DNA of 64,000 nt from Scolanthus callimorphus (GCA_033964015.1 CM066918.1:25131387-25195386), one strand, 5' to 3'; positions 13,601 through 22,235 are shown, numbered from the stretch's first letter. Numbers and translations are program-made. Notes: generated by a model from the letters alone, not told the origin.

Positions 13601-16600
13601 GGTATTTAGATCTTCCTGTTGAGGCAATCTTATAGCGTTGTACTACACTCAGAGCTCACACAACACTACATTCTACAAAACTACCAGGAATTCAACAAGT
13701 AGGTATCAAAAGAAGAAACTAACAAATGTTAGTCAATTAAAATTATTTGCCGTTAATAATTGGATACCTTGAATCCAATTACATCTTTATTTTAACACGG
13801 ACAATTCATGAACGAGTACATTGTTTTAAAAGAGAGCCAGGTTTGTGTTAGATAAAAATACGAATTTATGTAACACATTAATTTTTCAATACATTTACCA
13901 ATATTTGGAATACATTTTGTTTGTAGTGATCTAAGTGAGTTGAGTGGAGGAGCTGTGATTATTATCAAGTCCGTACGAACACACAATACGAACCAGTAAG
14001 TGCAACATTTATAGATAGAGCGGATCCTATTGGTAGAAGTCTAAGATCTTTGTTTACTCAGCCAATGAAATGCGAAGAAAAAACAAACACACGTTGTTTC
14101 TTGTCTTCTTTGGCCACGACTCACCGTCCGTTCTTTCTTTGTTACGTTTGGCTGGTTGTTGAATGGGTTTCGTTTCTGATTGGCAAAGTGTATTTACTTT
14201 GCGTTACCTTTTCCACACTCCTATTTTACCTCCATTCATGAAATATAACATATCTTAAATCATTCCTTTTCAGATCTGTAATAACAGTGAATGGTGTGAA
14301 GAACCTTGCTGAAATGTCTTATGAGCAACTAAACGAGTAAGAGGTTACTCTACCTAATACATGTAATGTCCGTATTTTAGGTCAGACTAAAATTTTTTTA
14401 TAAAGTTTCTTAATTACCGTATTAGATCAACTCAACAAAACAGATCATAACACTGCTACACCCATCGGACAGGGTCTGTAAGGGAGATCCTCGACCTTGG
14501 AGCCATTGTCCACGAATTCTTTACAATCTTGGACAATTATATTGACGCACAAGATGCCCTTTTTGGTGAAATTCATCGAATACCGCGAGATATGACGTTT
14601 AGCAGTCGATACAGCATCCACTATATATTATCCCTAAATCAATGTGGTAGTAGCAATAGTTCCCTGCTTTGCCCATCAAACCAACATTGAAGCAGGGGCA
14701 TGGCGAGAGAGGCACATGACAAGCACATGTGCAAAAACATTGACCTGCACGTTTGCTTTAAAAAGTGTCCACACTTTTTGTCTAAGATTGTAGGTATAGC
14801 CTCCATTGGTTACGTAATTTTACAGGATTTTATTCTACTTCGTCTAAACGCCATTGTTGAATACTCAATTCATCCCGCAGAGCTTTGCTTGCAAACCGGA
14901 ACGAGAGCAAATACACAAAATGGAAATTCATAAACCAAGGAGCAGACGTGCCTAGCACTGCAGCCCTCACCGAAGACGATGGAGACATGCCGGCGATGGT
15001 GGGAGCACTCATTTGTCTTTCTGTTCTCATTGGCGTTGGAGGCATCGTAATGATATTCATACTCTGGAAGTAAGTTTCTATGATTCCATTTTGCAGGCAT
15101 TTAAAGAGCCTCTGTCAACCTCCATTTTGTCAGCCTAGCAACATACCGAGACAGAGAAAGCATCCATTTCCATCGGCTGCTTTAGGGAATGTAGTGCAAT
15201 ATTTGCGATTGAATTCGATAAATGAATAATAAAACTTTGTTTATAGAAGGCTATTTCAAGATTTCTACACGTAATTCGTTGTCTGATATTGACTGAAAAC
15301 AATAACAAAGGAGTGGCTGACAAGGGCTCTTTAAACAACATACCATACGTGATAGAGGATCAGAAATAACTACTTTATCAAGTTGCTAGTTGTCTCCCAA
15401 CGATGATAAAAAGTGGTCGCCAAGTTGAAAAATTTGGTCTACAGAGTATTTGTCCTAGAGAGTTTGCTCCATCAAATAAAGTCGCCGAGAAGTTAGTCAC
15501 CAGAAAAAAACACCGGTCGCCTGTGCGAAAAGGCTATTGGGTTGCCTGTGTCAGCTTGTTAGACCTCAGCGCTCACGTGCCTGGTCGCTCACTGTCGTGC
15601 TTTTTTCCCGCCATTACTGGATCACGTCCCGTGTACTTTCCACAAATAAAGTCTTATTTGTCGTTTCCCTGTGCTGTTTACAGTGTCGTTGGTCGCAATT
15701 TCGGGTTCTGCAATATATATACTTGGTAGGGCGTAACTCAATAGGTGATACATGCCCATGATTGACCATCCTCTAGGGACCTGTCGCATTTGCCAGAGTC
15801 CAAATCCTGGCCCGTTTCCCCAGTCGGATAATGTCATTTTCTAGGGTGAACAGAACTCATCTCTTCTCTTTGCGCTCATCTCTTTGCCATCTGATCAACC
15901 TCAAAATGAAGAATGCTTTATAGGATGAGTTTCAGGCGGGGGATATTCTCTGAGGAACGTAGACATTCAAAGTCCTCGTGCTATACTTTATTCGCGTTTG
16001 CAGGGCTAACACATTCCTTTGATTATCTCTTTGTTCCAGAAAAAGACGAGATGAAGTACTTCCACGAAAACAGTCTAGGGTGACATTCAACGATAAACCA
16101 TTATAGTAAGTCAGAAGGGCCGTAGCCAGAATTTTTTGTCTGGGGGGCAACCTTGTTCATCCTTTGTTTTTTTTTTGAAAAAAATTCGGGCAACTGCCCC
16201 CTCTGCTCCTCCGCTAGCTACGGCACCGACAAAGAACAATACATTAGAATGTTTTTCTTTTTTCCTCACAGTATCGATCCTGTGGGTACAAGCGCAGGAG
16301 AGAGACCAGATCCAGCTCAGGTAGGAACTGATTCAATCTGATTTCTGTGATCAAACGGTAGGGCAGTTGCCATAGAAACCACGCCACAGTTGAGGACCCT
16401 TTGGAGCTCCCATCCACCGACGAATACCGGTGATTTCGGTACCATCCTCAGCTTCTAGCTTACCACATTTCAGAATACCCGTTTAGGGTTTCTACCCTTG
16501 TAACAGGGTACCCCTGCACTAATCTACAGGGCTACCCACCAGGAGTCCTCAACGGGAAGTGGTTCAGAGTTTTTGCGACTTCCGCCAGTTAAAGATCGCC

Positions 16601-19508
16601 TGTCTAGTCGTAGCGATCATGGACTGTAGTGCTACCCCTTTGTAGAAATGATCTATGATCTACGGATCTCATTTGGGGGCGAAATTCAGCTATTCAAAGC
16701 TCGCACGAAGCCAGTTGTCGCTGGCATGAAACTAATTTTAACTCATATTCTCGCAGTCAAATTATAAAAACTATTTTTCCACTATCATGTCGGATTTCTT
16801 GCTAAAATAGGACGGTATTCTAGGCCATGACAGTTTCGCATCTCTGGTACACAACAGTCGGACCGGAGCTAGCATTAACAATACTAAGATAATTTCGACT
16901 GTGACGTACCTTTTATCTCATCACATAATATGTTCAGGTTGTTTTAACGCGTAATCTACAAGTAAATACAAGTAAACAAAATTGAGCCTCGGTCAGCCTC
17001 CATTTTGTCATCCTAGCATCATACCGAGTCAGAGAAAACATCCATTTCCATCGGCTGATTTAGGGAATGTAGTGTGATAGTTCGACCGAATTCGGTAAAT
17101 GAAGAATTCCACTTCTAATATCTTTAAATGCCTTAAAATATATAACGCATTTAAACTTGCAGGTGTCTTAAAGGTGATAAAACCCTACTAATCCTTGTTT
17201 AATTTGTACCCATGTAACAGGTCACAGATTGCAAATATGGAATTACTAATATAACCATAATAGAAGATAACATGCAAGAATGGAATACACGATTCTGAGA
17301 AACGGCTAAACTTGTAAATTAGATTTTTGTTAAAGACAAACTAAGGTGGATGTAAAGGGTTGTTGAGGCAGGGTTCGCACTTAGCAAACTCTTCTGACTT
17401 TGTGGTCAGAATTTCCCAGAACAGTTTAAAATTGGAGACACCTTACGCTGCTACGACGTCAACGAGGACGACAACGGCAGAGAACGATGCACTTGATTAC
17501 AGAGCACAAAGCGCGCACGTGCAAATGTATGAAACGAAATGCATTTCAACCGTTTTCTTCAAAACTAGGACGTGAAACTGCTTCGTTTTACGTTCTGACT
17601 AGAACGCGAGTGCGGCTACTGATTTTGTCAAAATGTTGTGTGACATGATTGCAGTTGGGTGTCAATTTGTTGCTATCAAAGTTGAAATGCAACGGTGGAT
17701 TCCAAACTGTTATTGCATATTGAGAAATATGAACGAGTAGACGAAGTTCAGTGAAATGTCGTCGTCCTCGTTGCCGTCGTCGTAACCGTTTGCCAGCGAA
17801 CTAAATCTTTGCCAGCTTAACCAAAACACAAAGGCGCCGTCGTTGAAATCGCTGTTAATCAAACAAACACCCGTCAGTACGTCACCCGAAGCACAAGGGC
17901 AACCACAATCATTGGAGCAAAACACTTTTGCCTAAAATTTCTTACGGAACATTGTCGCTGGGACATTATTTGGTAAACGTCAAAACTGCTAAGTGCGACC
18001 ACTGCCTTAAAGGCCCATCACCAACCGAGAGCCTTTGCGGACTCTTAGCCAATCAGAGCACCCGAAAAAACAATGGATCAATTTGAAAACAAAAGAAAAC
18101 GGGGCGCAAAGGCTCCCGGTTGGCGATGGGCCTTTAAATTACTTGCAGTCTGATCTTGTTTACGTGTGTAAATAATTTAAACAAGCTTTCCTAAAGGAAT
18201 GTTGTAAATATTTTAAAAGATACAATATTTATACAAAGAAATAGTTTTCTAAACTTATTTATTGAAGAATTTAAATTTAAATTTAAATTTGATAAATCAG
18301 TATAAACTTTTAGTACGAACTTTATATAATTGCCAAATTCCATATCATTGAATCATTGTCGTTTTTCCTAAATGCACTTCAAAGGACTGGGTCGAGTCGC
18401 GCGGGCTAGCTGTGGGCTATTTTAGCGTGGTTACCTAGCCCAAATCAATGGCGGACAGATCGAGAACTCGAGTCTCTGTGATTCCTGCAAGTTTTCATTC
18501 AAAATTTCACAGTTTTCTTGCTACTTTTGCCGAAATTCTTATCAAAAGAGGATCTCCTGTCACTTCCTTATAAGGTAAATGATTCCAAATATGGTTTTGG
18601 CCGTGAGGTGTTGAAAATCGACAATTTTCGGTTGGAGATTGTTTCATATGAATATGTACATTTACGTATATTACGTTCAGAGAAAATTTAACACACCGAG
18701 ACATGTTAAAGGAATTATGAACTATGTGTAAAAAATAAATGTATCGAGGCTTAAAACTCCTTGAATCAAATTTTCTGGTAAAAGAGGACAGCGCATTATT
18801 CGCATTATTTTTGTATGAAATTATTTATTATTATGCAGTCCTCAACACTGCACCCAATGTGTCATGCGCAGTGTGAACTGATAAATAATTTTCCATCGGA
18901 AACCACAGGAGGCCCAAGAAATTATTTATTATTATGCAGTCCTTAACACTGCACACAATATGTCATGCGCAAAAAACTGATAAATAATTTTTCATCGGAA
19001 ACCACAGGAAGCCCAAGAGGTGATTGTTCATATGGACGACGACGCATCATCGAATGGTTCCGAACATAGCACGACTGACGAGAACGTGATAAACTTCACA
19101 AATCACGCCTACCAACGAGACACCTCCGATTCGGAAGACGAGTCGGAAAGATTCGGGTCCACCGAAGCAGGCGAGATCCCGAACTTCGGAACTTTTTTTC
19201 CCCCTCCTCCGACAACACCACCTCCGCCTGTCCCGAATTCGGACGACGAAGAATCGAATGATTATGACGATGTTGATGTGGACGAAACCGCAACGGAGCG
19301 CTCCTATATAGCACCGTATGAGTACGGAAATAATCATCTTGATTATAAACTTTTTAGCCCTAAAGGGGAAGAAGATGCGACAAATTATCCGGCAGATGGT
19401 CCGCGACAGATATTAGAGCCTCAAAGCTACAGAGACGCACTATTGCACGACCCTTTCTTTGCGTTTAACGTGGAAAATATTGACGATAATAAGACCACCG
19501 AGCTATAG
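1160..19508 (+). CDS. Cadherin-23-like cadherin, 3' part of gene (23 exons)
   Basis: Single-pass adhesion protein of the cadherin superfamily; the 5' part lies left of the window. Exons: 1160-1299, 1707-1763, 2205-2294, 2701-2799, 5001-5105, 5545-5673, 6899-6974, 7057-7154, 7578-7703, 8059-8247, 9985-10168, 10755-10966, 11703-11882, 12564-12690, 12804-12850, 12993-13208, 13610-13698, 13927-13995, 14274-14336, 14881-15069, 16040-16105, 16272-16320, 19008-19508. All junctions are AG/GT except one GC donor, and phases agree throughout, giving 1032 in-frame residues. Order: about seven EC repeats, a membrane-adjacent alpha/beta domain, one TM helix, and a cytoplasmic tail rich in Asp/Glu and Pro that ends TTEL, a class I PDZ ligand. 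Three of six EC linkers lack the DxNDN calcium motif. The paralogue lies convergent on the minus strand. Cadherin-23-like identity is inferred; a FAT- or other protocadherin-like name remains possible. Confidence 0.86.
1580..1630. repeat. Compound (CAT)n(CAG)n microsatellite
   Basis: A run of cat units passing into cag and cgg units, inside an intron. The serine-rich reading frame over it is not coding. Confidence 0.85.
1707..1763 (+). CDS. Plus cadherin exon P2
   Basis: A 57-base phase 0 exon reading ALSTGRLDTEVYADANGDR. It continues the EC repeat after LDRE; the end corresponds to the usual VxAxDxG strand. The acceptor is tttcaaag and the donor gtaatt. It is short, but flanking phases fit. 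Confidence 0.75.
1931..2033. repeat. Two G-rich runs
   Basis: A G run at about 1937-1954 and a G-rich tract at 2011-2034, in the intron between plus exons P2 and P3. The proline-rich minus reading frames over them are artefacts. Confidence 0.7.
2205..2294 (+). CDS. Plus cadherin exon P3 (canonical DVNDNAP linker)
   Basis: A 90-base exon, phase 0 at both ends. It reads ETMRVILIVTDVNDNAPAF and carries a complete inter-EC calcium linker. The acceptor is cttcaccag and the donor gtaaga. Confidence 0.88.
2701..2799 (+). CDS. Plus cadherin exon P4 (ATDADEGSN)
   Basis: A 99-base phase 0 exon with the motif SATDADEGSNKLIAYNIS, the DxD...N calcium site of an EC repeat. The acceptor is accatttcag and the donor gtaaat. 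Confidence 0.88.
2867..3008. mobile_element. Foldback MITE
   Basis: A palindromic element of about 142 bp. The left arm tggtatgtgctatataccac...aaagtggtcaaaatg is inverted in the right arm. It is non-coding and lies in the intron after plus exon P4. Confidence 0.75.
3257..3493. mobile_element. TIR MITE
   Basis: Ends agtccagttt and aaactggact. Inner inverted repeats span cataaatacagcaggagcc/ggctcctgctgtatttatg and attcacaactttttcg. About 237 bp. Confidence 0.75.
3629..4015. mobile_element. Foldback MITE with AATAGACC ends, copy 1
   Basis: A 387-bp near-perfect palindrome. Both ends read aatagacctttttccaaaat, and the centre is tgactgggggtatgacggat. A second copy is at 63467-63852, in an upstream intron of the other cadherin. 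Confidence 0.82.
4410..4540. mobile_element. Short TIR MITE
   Basis: Inverted ends actccggtgtaataacc and ggttattacaccggag, about 130 bp. It is flanked by similar ccattcgtg sequence on both sides. Confidence 0.65.
5001..5105 (+). CDS. Plus cadherin exon P5
   Basis: A 105-base phase 0 exon reading GRFTINSVSGAISLVKSLDY, the F-G strand block of an EC repeat, with LDYDD in place of LDRE. The acceptor is gttcccag and the donor gtacta. The intron before it (2800-5000) holds four MITE-like elements. Confidence 0.86.
5312..5469. mobile_element. Foldback MITE
   Basis: The arms gaatttctgcagaaac...ccatgggaaaagct are inverted at the right end (agcttttcccatgg...gtttctgcagaaattc). It lies between plus exons P5 and P6. 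Confidence 0.72.
5545..5673 (+). CDS. Plus cadherin exon P6 (degenerate linker)
   Basis: A 129-base phase 0 exon. It reads ILTINVTDVDDLYANFSQP: the position of the usual DVNDNAPxF linker is present but its NDN is replaced by DDL. The acceptor is ttattatag and the donor gtacga. Confidence 0.86.
6631..6764. mobile_element. TIR MITE
   Basis: Ends ctttgtcacacggcagccat and its inverse atggctgccgtgtgacaaag, about 134 bp, in the intron before plus exon P7. Confidence 0.75.
6899..6974 (+). CDS. Plus cadherin exon P7
   Basis: A 76-base exon, phase 0 to 1, reading GSFVTQVSARDMDSFNDPVT. ARDMD stands where ATDxD is expected. The acceptor is ctctttacag and the donor gtatag. A short 82-base intron follows. 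Confidence 0.82.
7057..7154 (+). CDS. Plus cadherin exon P8
   Basis: A 98-base exon, phase 1 to 0, reading GIFMINSTTGIITVNGGL, a standard F-G strand block. The acceptor is ttttgcag and the donor gtaagt. Confidence 0.86.
7578..7703 (+). CDS. Plus cadherin exon P9 (linker lost)
   Basis: A 126-base phase 0 exon reading FALVKVTVGPKPNLTYIVSI. The linker calcium motif expected after VKVTV is absent. The acceptor is cattttccag and the donor gtatgg. Confidence 0.82.
8059..8247 (+). CDS. Plus cadherin exon P10 (LDRE)
   Basis: A 189-base phase 0 exon with SQFVIDDATSTLKVGQPLDR followed by Glu, an EC F-G block. The usual ATDxD calcium motif is not evident upstream. The acceptor is tgtttcag and the donor gtagga. 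A Helentron begins within 20 bases of this exon. Confidence 0.86.
8266..9601 (-). mobile_element. Satellite-carrying Helentron (HINE/pearl-like), copy A
   Basis: The left end has gcggagctcc and a strong hairpin, gcgcgggcc/ggcccgcgc. The right end has the inverse ggagctccgc followed by ttttagccagtggctaaa. Between them lie a (GTCC)n microsatellite (8540-8562) and about seven tandem units of 128 bp (8682-9495), each with gtcacgtgat and a gacgtcatcgatgacgtc palindrome. Subterminal inverted repeats, microsatellite, 100-200-bp tandem core and terminal hairpin are the architecture described for DINE/HINE Helentrons and bivalve pearl elements. It is non-coding and sits in the intron between plus exons P10 and P11. 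Confidence 0.78.
9985..10168 (+). CDS. Plus cadherin exon P11 (DINDNIPNF)
   Basis: A 184-base exon, phase 0 to 1. It carries the canonical linker VLDINDNIPNF, an XEN-type start (VRENKNIGDTL) and the calcium motif GQDDDAGNNS. The acceptor is gtcaacag and the donor gtgagt. A MITE sits 28 bases downstream. Confidence 0.92.
10197..10314. mobile_element. AGAGCRGATTTC MITE, short foldback form
   Basis: Ends tatagagcagatttc and gaaatctgttcta, with inner arms tgccgcgacaaagttg and its rough inverse. It shares the TIR family with 23985-24231, 30211-30474, 33522-33655, 60200-60466 and 61958-62092. It starts 28 bases after plus exon P11. Confidence 0.75.
10755..10966 (+). CDS. Plus cadherin exon P12 (LDRE, DVNDNAPV)
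   Basis: A 212-base exon, phase 1 to 0, with FAINNQTGAIFLSRSLDREN then INVDDVNDNAPVMQP. The acceptor is tgtattttag and the donor gtaagt. The last 22 bases of the exon and the start of the intron are duplicated in tandem 89 bases downstream, which copies the donor. Confidence 0.93.
10945..11122 (+). repeat. Tandem duplication across the P12 splice donor
   Basis: Two 89-bp copies starting cgttacggcttccgtatcag and running through gtaagtgctt into the intron. The exon-intron junction therefore occurs at 10966/10967 and again at 11055/11056. The distal donor would add 89 bases, stay open up to it, and shift the downstream frame. Confidence 0.9.
11703..11882 (+). CDS. Plus cadherin exon P13 (ASDADIGSN)
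   Basis: A 180-base phase 0 exon with TITASDADIGSNARLIYAIE followed by an F-G strand block. The acceptor is tctatttcag and the donor gtgagt. Confidence 0.9.
12343..12482. repeat. Partial copy of the TTTAAAGAGCC MITE family
   Basis: Shares ttgttattgttttcgtt, gtacaaatct and agccgatggaaatggatgct with 15100-15335 in inverse orientation. A further partial copy at 5150-5311 runs into the MITE at 5312. Confidence 0.58.
12564..12690 (+). CDS. Plus cadherin exon P14 (linker lost)
   Basis: A 127-base exon, phase 0 to 1. It reads LIVNATDSGTPSLSVRGVVE, then IMTSTNSHRPQF where DVNDNAPxF is expected. The linker calcium residues are gone but the terminal PxF is kept. The acceptor is gtttttag and the donor gtaagg. 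Confidence 0.88.
12804..12850 (+). CDS. Plus cadherin exon P15 (GC donor)
   Basis: A 47-base exon, phase 1 to 0, reading GVHKVTTDNFEVLAVK. It must end at 12850 to join ATDADSGTNG in the next exon, so the donor is AAG/gcaagt, a GC-AG intron with the best-fitting GC donor context. A GT four bases downstream would break the frame. Confidence 0.8.
12993..13208 (+). CDS. Plus cadherin exon P16 (last EC repeat)
   Basis: A 216-base phase 0 exon covering most of the membrane-proximal EC repeat: ATDADSGTNGEIVYNI, GLFYIESSTGDI, FLDREEG and VRATDKGSPPKL. The acceptor is gatcttcag and the donor gtaaga. Confidence 0.93.
13610..13698 (+). CDS. Plus cadherin exon P17 (start of membrane-adjacent domain)
   Basis: An 89-base exon, phase 0 to 2, reading IFLLRQSYSVVLHSELTQHY, then a helix-like stretch. 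The length and phase are identical to the minus-gene exon 28408-28496, which reads IFYLNENDAVQVTVG. This match is what identifies both. The acceptor is ggtatttag and the donor gtaggt. Confidence 0.82.
13927..13995 (+). CDS. Plus cadherin exon P18 (membrane-adjacent domain)
   Basis: A 69-base exon, phase 2 to 2, reading DLSELSGGAVIIIKSVRTHN. It is a beta-strand block aligning with ILQNITEGTVLMLSLKSSSE of the minus paralogue. The acceptor is tttgtttgtag and the donor gtaagt. Confidence 0.82.
14274..14336 (+). CDS. Plus cadherin exon P19 (membrane-adjacent domain)
   Basis: A 63-base exon, phase 2 to 2, reading SVITVNGVKNLAEMSYEQLN, a strand plus helix. The acceptor is ccttttcag and the donor gtaaga. 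Confidence 0.83.
14881..15069 (+). CDS. Plus cadherin exon P20 (TM helix)
   Basis: A 189-base exon, phase 2 to 2. A juxtamembrane segment SKYTKWKF and an acidic stretch TEDDGD precede the TM helix, whose core GALICLSVLIGVGGIVMIFI is about 24 residues with its flanks. The minus paralogue has the parallel YRKWHF and VLIGFGGVIG. The acceptor is catcccgcag and the donor gtaagt. Confidence 0.93.
15100..15335. mobile_element. TTTAAAGAGCC MITE
   Basis: Termini tttaaagagcc and ggctctttaaa. The interior carries the dispersed sequence gcatccatttccatcggctg, which recurs (either strand) at 5287, 12451, 17041, 38568 and 63925, marking partial copies of the family. Confidence 0.68.
16040..16105 (+). CDS. 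Plus cadherin exon P21 (basic juxtamembrane)
   Basis: A 66-base exon, phase 2 to 2. It reads KKRRDEVLPRKQSRVTFNDK, the positively charged cytoplasmic stop-transfer side of the TM helix. The acceptor is ttgttccag and the donor gtaagt. Confidence 0.85.
16272..16320 (+). CDS. Plus cadherin exon P22 (cytoplasmic)
   Basis: A 49-base exon, phase 2 to 0, reading IDPVGTSAGERPDPAQ. The minus gene has an equivalent at 25642-25698 reading SIDIPTIGAYIES. The acceptor is tcctcacag and the donor gtagga. Confidence 0.8.
16984..17108. repeat. Partial copy of the TTTAAAGAGCC MITE family
   Basis: Contains cagcctccattttgtcatcc, catccatttccatcggctga and gaattcggtaaatga, as at 15115-15225. Confidence 0.58.
17364..18007. 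mobile_element. TIR element, about 640 bp
   Basis: Ends aggcagggttcgcacttagc and the inverse gctaagtgcgaccactgcct. The interior is non-coding. It is followed immediately by another MITE. Confidence 0.6.
18007..18137. mobile_element. TIR MITE
   Basis: Ends ttaaaggcccatcaccaacc and its near-inverse ggttggcgatgggcctttaa, about 131 bp. Confidence 0.75.
18817..19017 (+). repeat. Tandem duplication across the P23 splice acceptor
   Basis: Two copies of about 100 bp, both beginning gaaattatttattattatg and both ending with ccacagga(g/a)gcccaaga. Each contains the acceptor used by the terminal plus exon. Use of the first copy (exon start 18909) is in frame by 99 bases but meets TGA within the second copy, so only the second acceptor yields the full tail. 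Confidence 0.88.
19008..19508 (+). CDS. Plus cadherin terminal exon P23 (tail ending TTEL)
   Basis: The last coding exon, 166 residues and the stop, after a 2.7 kb intron. It holds an NHAY motif, acidic tracts (DSEDESE, SNDYDDVDVDE), a proline run FFPPPPTTPPPPVP, and the C-terminus NKTTEL. TTEL fits a class I PDZ ligand. The acceptor aaaccacag has no good pyrimidine tract and exists twice because of a roughly 100-bp tandem duplication; only the second copy leaves the exon open. Confidence 0.88.
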   Translation, partial: EAQEVIVHMDDDASSNGSEHSTTDENVINFTNHAYQRDTSDSEDESERFGSTEAGEIPNFGTFFPPPPTTPPPPVPNSDDEESNDYDDVDVDETATERSYIAPYEYGNNHLDYKLFSPKGEEDATNYPADGPRQILEPQSYRDALLHDPFFAFNVENIDDNKTTEL

Positions 19509-19788
19509 TGTCTTATTGTAGTGGCTTGATTCATCGGCTGAGATGGGTTGCCCGGAAATAGCGTGACTATGTCCCATGTAGACGCACAAGGTGCGGTCCC
19601 CAGCCTCCATGTAAACAGTCACGAATGAACATAGTATATCTGTGTAGGGTAGCCCTACACAGAGCTGCTTGGCTACGTGACCACTGAACGCGTTCCTTTT
19701 AGTAGCTACGGTACACAGGGCGGCATGAAGTTTTTCCGTGGGATATTTCCAGCACACGGAGGATACATTAGATAGCCACTTTGGAACA

Positions 19789-20183
19789 ATGGCCGTATTT
19801 ATACTAGAGACAGCCAAGTCGTCTAGACGGCCTTAGCCCGCCTCAGACGGCTAAGCCGTCTAGTATAAATTCGAGAAATATGGAAGACGGCTTAGCCGTC
19901 TGAAATTAAGGGCATCCAACCGACGCCCTTATAGACGACCTTATCTTGCCGGACGGCCTAGCCGTCTAGTATAAAGACGAGACGACTAAATCACCTTACC
20001 GCAAATTGCGCAGGCCTATTTCAAAACTCGACTTTTTTTCCAGAATTCACTTTTCAAGGAGAACTATATACGCTTTGCTACGGTCGTCCTAAACGCACTT
20101 CCGAATTTATACTAGACGTCCTTAACGAAACATGCTGAAGCCGTCTGGACGGCTTAGCCGTCTCGTAGTATAAATACGGCCAA
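19789..20183. mobile_element. TIR element in the plus-cadherin 3' flank
   Basis: Ends atggccgtatttatactaga and tagtataaatacggccaat. The interior repeats gacggctaagccgtctagta motifs. It lies about 280 bases after the stop and may be transcribed in the 3' UTR. Confidence 0.78.
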
Positions 20184-21787
20184 TGCACACATACCGATAA
20201 GGGTTCAGTCAACAGCGCGCGAGTCACACAAGAATGAGAAAGTCGTGCGCGCGTTTATATTGGTTGATTGGCCGTGTTCTTATATTTTCTGTAATTCAAT
20301 TAATCTCTAACTGGCTTAGTATGTCTTTTTTATTCCATACCATAGAGAATACGGCCAGTCAAGAAGCAAAACCCTGTTGTATAATATTCAGCTTTACGCA
20401 AATCAACGTTTCACCGTACATTGCATTCACTTAGTTCCTTCTGTATTTTCTGTTGTATGGTATAAAATATTCAAATTGTCACTCGTATTTCTTTCACGAA
20501 ATGCAAGCGGTGCCATGGTAATTTCCATGGTATGACACTCAAAACAATTGTAAAACTAGGTTAGATTCAATCTTAAACTTCGAAATGTATAACTAGTATA
20601 TAATTACACAAAAGAATCGTCATTCATAAAAAGACGAGGCACAATTTCCAAGGTCAGTGTAATTAATACTTCGTAATGCATTGCAAGCGTTATAAATATT
20701 TTATAGTTTTTAACAACTGTTTTATCAGATTAAATAACTAGAATATTATTGTAAAAAGATCATTGCCCACTATAATTTAATTATTTTGATACATTCTTTT
20801 TTATTCACCACAATAAAGATATATTTCCATAAGAAAACCTGCCGTCCTTTGAAGAACGACGTTGTCTTTGAAGAAAAGAAAACGAAGCTGGGTGTCGAAA
20901 ACTATTTGTATTTGCGTTTACTTTGCATTCTCATTGATCCGTCATTCCTATCAAATCAAAATTTTTAACTAAACGGAGCTGTGTGACGAGCTGTGTATGT
21001 ATTAATCACGTGCTCATCGCGTGATGTGTTTTTCATTGGCTGGGCTTAGAAAGAAAACAGCCACGCGCTCATGAATCGCTTCACCTATCTTGTGATTGGC
21101 TGACGAGAGGAAGCCATTCAGTAGCAGCTTGTATGTTCTCTCGTTAACAACTGGCTAGATGTGTTTGGTTTTACTACATTCATTTGGAAGTTACTCTATA
21201 AAACAAGCAGCAAGTCTTCAAATAATTGCGTTAATTGAAAGCACGGGTTCTCCACCAATACTAATAGCTGTGGAGAATATTGCGTATAGGTTGGCGCAAC
21301 GTGACGTCACAAAATCTTCTACCTCGCAGGTGGATAAGCTAGCGATAATCCATCACTTCCATTGGAAAGTACTACCAAGAATTTATGACCCTGTCACGTT
21401 TTGAGGCAATAGATTAAACATAGGTACGCAGAGCGTACGCGAAGCTATTTGCGCATCGTGAAGTCACAAAATTTTCAACTTCCGACGCGGGCAAGCTAGC
21501 AATAATCCTTCACTACCACTGGAAAGTTTTGAGGCATTATTTAGAAATTGAAAAGATATTCAAAAAGCGATGAAATTTTCACCTTGCATACGAACCGGCT
21601 ATCTAAAATCTATCGGCACTATTGAAAAGAGGGCCCAAAAATTAGCGAATTCGCCAAGTTTAAGAGCAGTAGGTTAAAAGCTATCGAATATATAGCTCTG
21701 ATTATATTCTGGTTAATAAACGCTTGCCAACCAAGGTAAAATTCTATACAACGTCTGTAAAACATGTTTACTCTTCGTGGCTATGTC
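20184..21787. other. Convergent intergenic flank
   Basis: AT-rich sequence between the two cadherin 3' ends. I see no gene. An imperfect direct duplication is present: acgtcacaaaatcttc at 21301 onward resembles aagtcacaaaattttc at 21468 onward, each followed by gc(a/g)ataatcc. Confidence 0.5.
20812..20817 (+). promoter_or_regulatory. Possible polyadenylation signal of the plus cadherin
   Basis: An AATAAA within cacaataaagat, 1.3 kb after the stop. It is the first clear hexamer seen downstream in the gene direction. No transcript evidence is available. Confidence 0.3.
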
Positions 21788-21789
21788 CA

Positions 21790-22235
21790 GGGGGGGGGGG
21801 GGGGGGGGGGGGTCCTCCAATATTTTTTTGTCGGGGATGATCGTCGGAAATTTTCAGTTTCACCCCTAAAAGATACCAAACATGGCGGGCCATGGCGTGG
21901 CTCAAAAAAATTATTACCCTAAAAGATGAGGTCTTATGTACCAAGTAGGCGCGAAGGACAGAGGTAAAAGGTGAAAGATACCCATCAAGAAATTTCCATG
22001 TTTGTTTCTAATTTATCGTCTCCTCGAATCGAATAATCTCTCTTTCTTACACGGTTTTTAGAAGCACCATCATAAGAAAAAACAATTCTCAGTCTCGGCC
22101 CTAAAAGATACCGATCTCCCTAAAATTTATTGAAAATCACGATCACCACTAAAAGAGACCAAACCATCGTGATTTTAACCCCTAAAGATACGACGATCAT
22201 CCCCGACCAAAAAATATTGGTCCCCCCCCGGGGGA
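21790..22235. mobile_element. TIR element with poly-G/C ends
   Basis: Inverted ends ccaatatttttttgtcgggg and ccccgaccaaaaaatattgg, each next to a G or C run (23 G at 21790-21812). The interior repeats ccctaaaagatac. It lies 160 bases from the minus cadherin stop, so probably in its 3' UTR. Confidence 0.72.
22131..22136 (-). promoter_or_regulatory. Possible polyadenylation signal of the minus cadherin
   Basis: tttatt on the plus strand is AATAAA on the coding strand, about 260 bases past the stop and inside the TIR element at 21790-22235. Confidence 0.3.

Noticed and set aside
13298..13627. 109-codon minus frame opposite exon P17
   Set aside because: Shadow of the membrane-adjacent exon on the other strand; no homologous motif.
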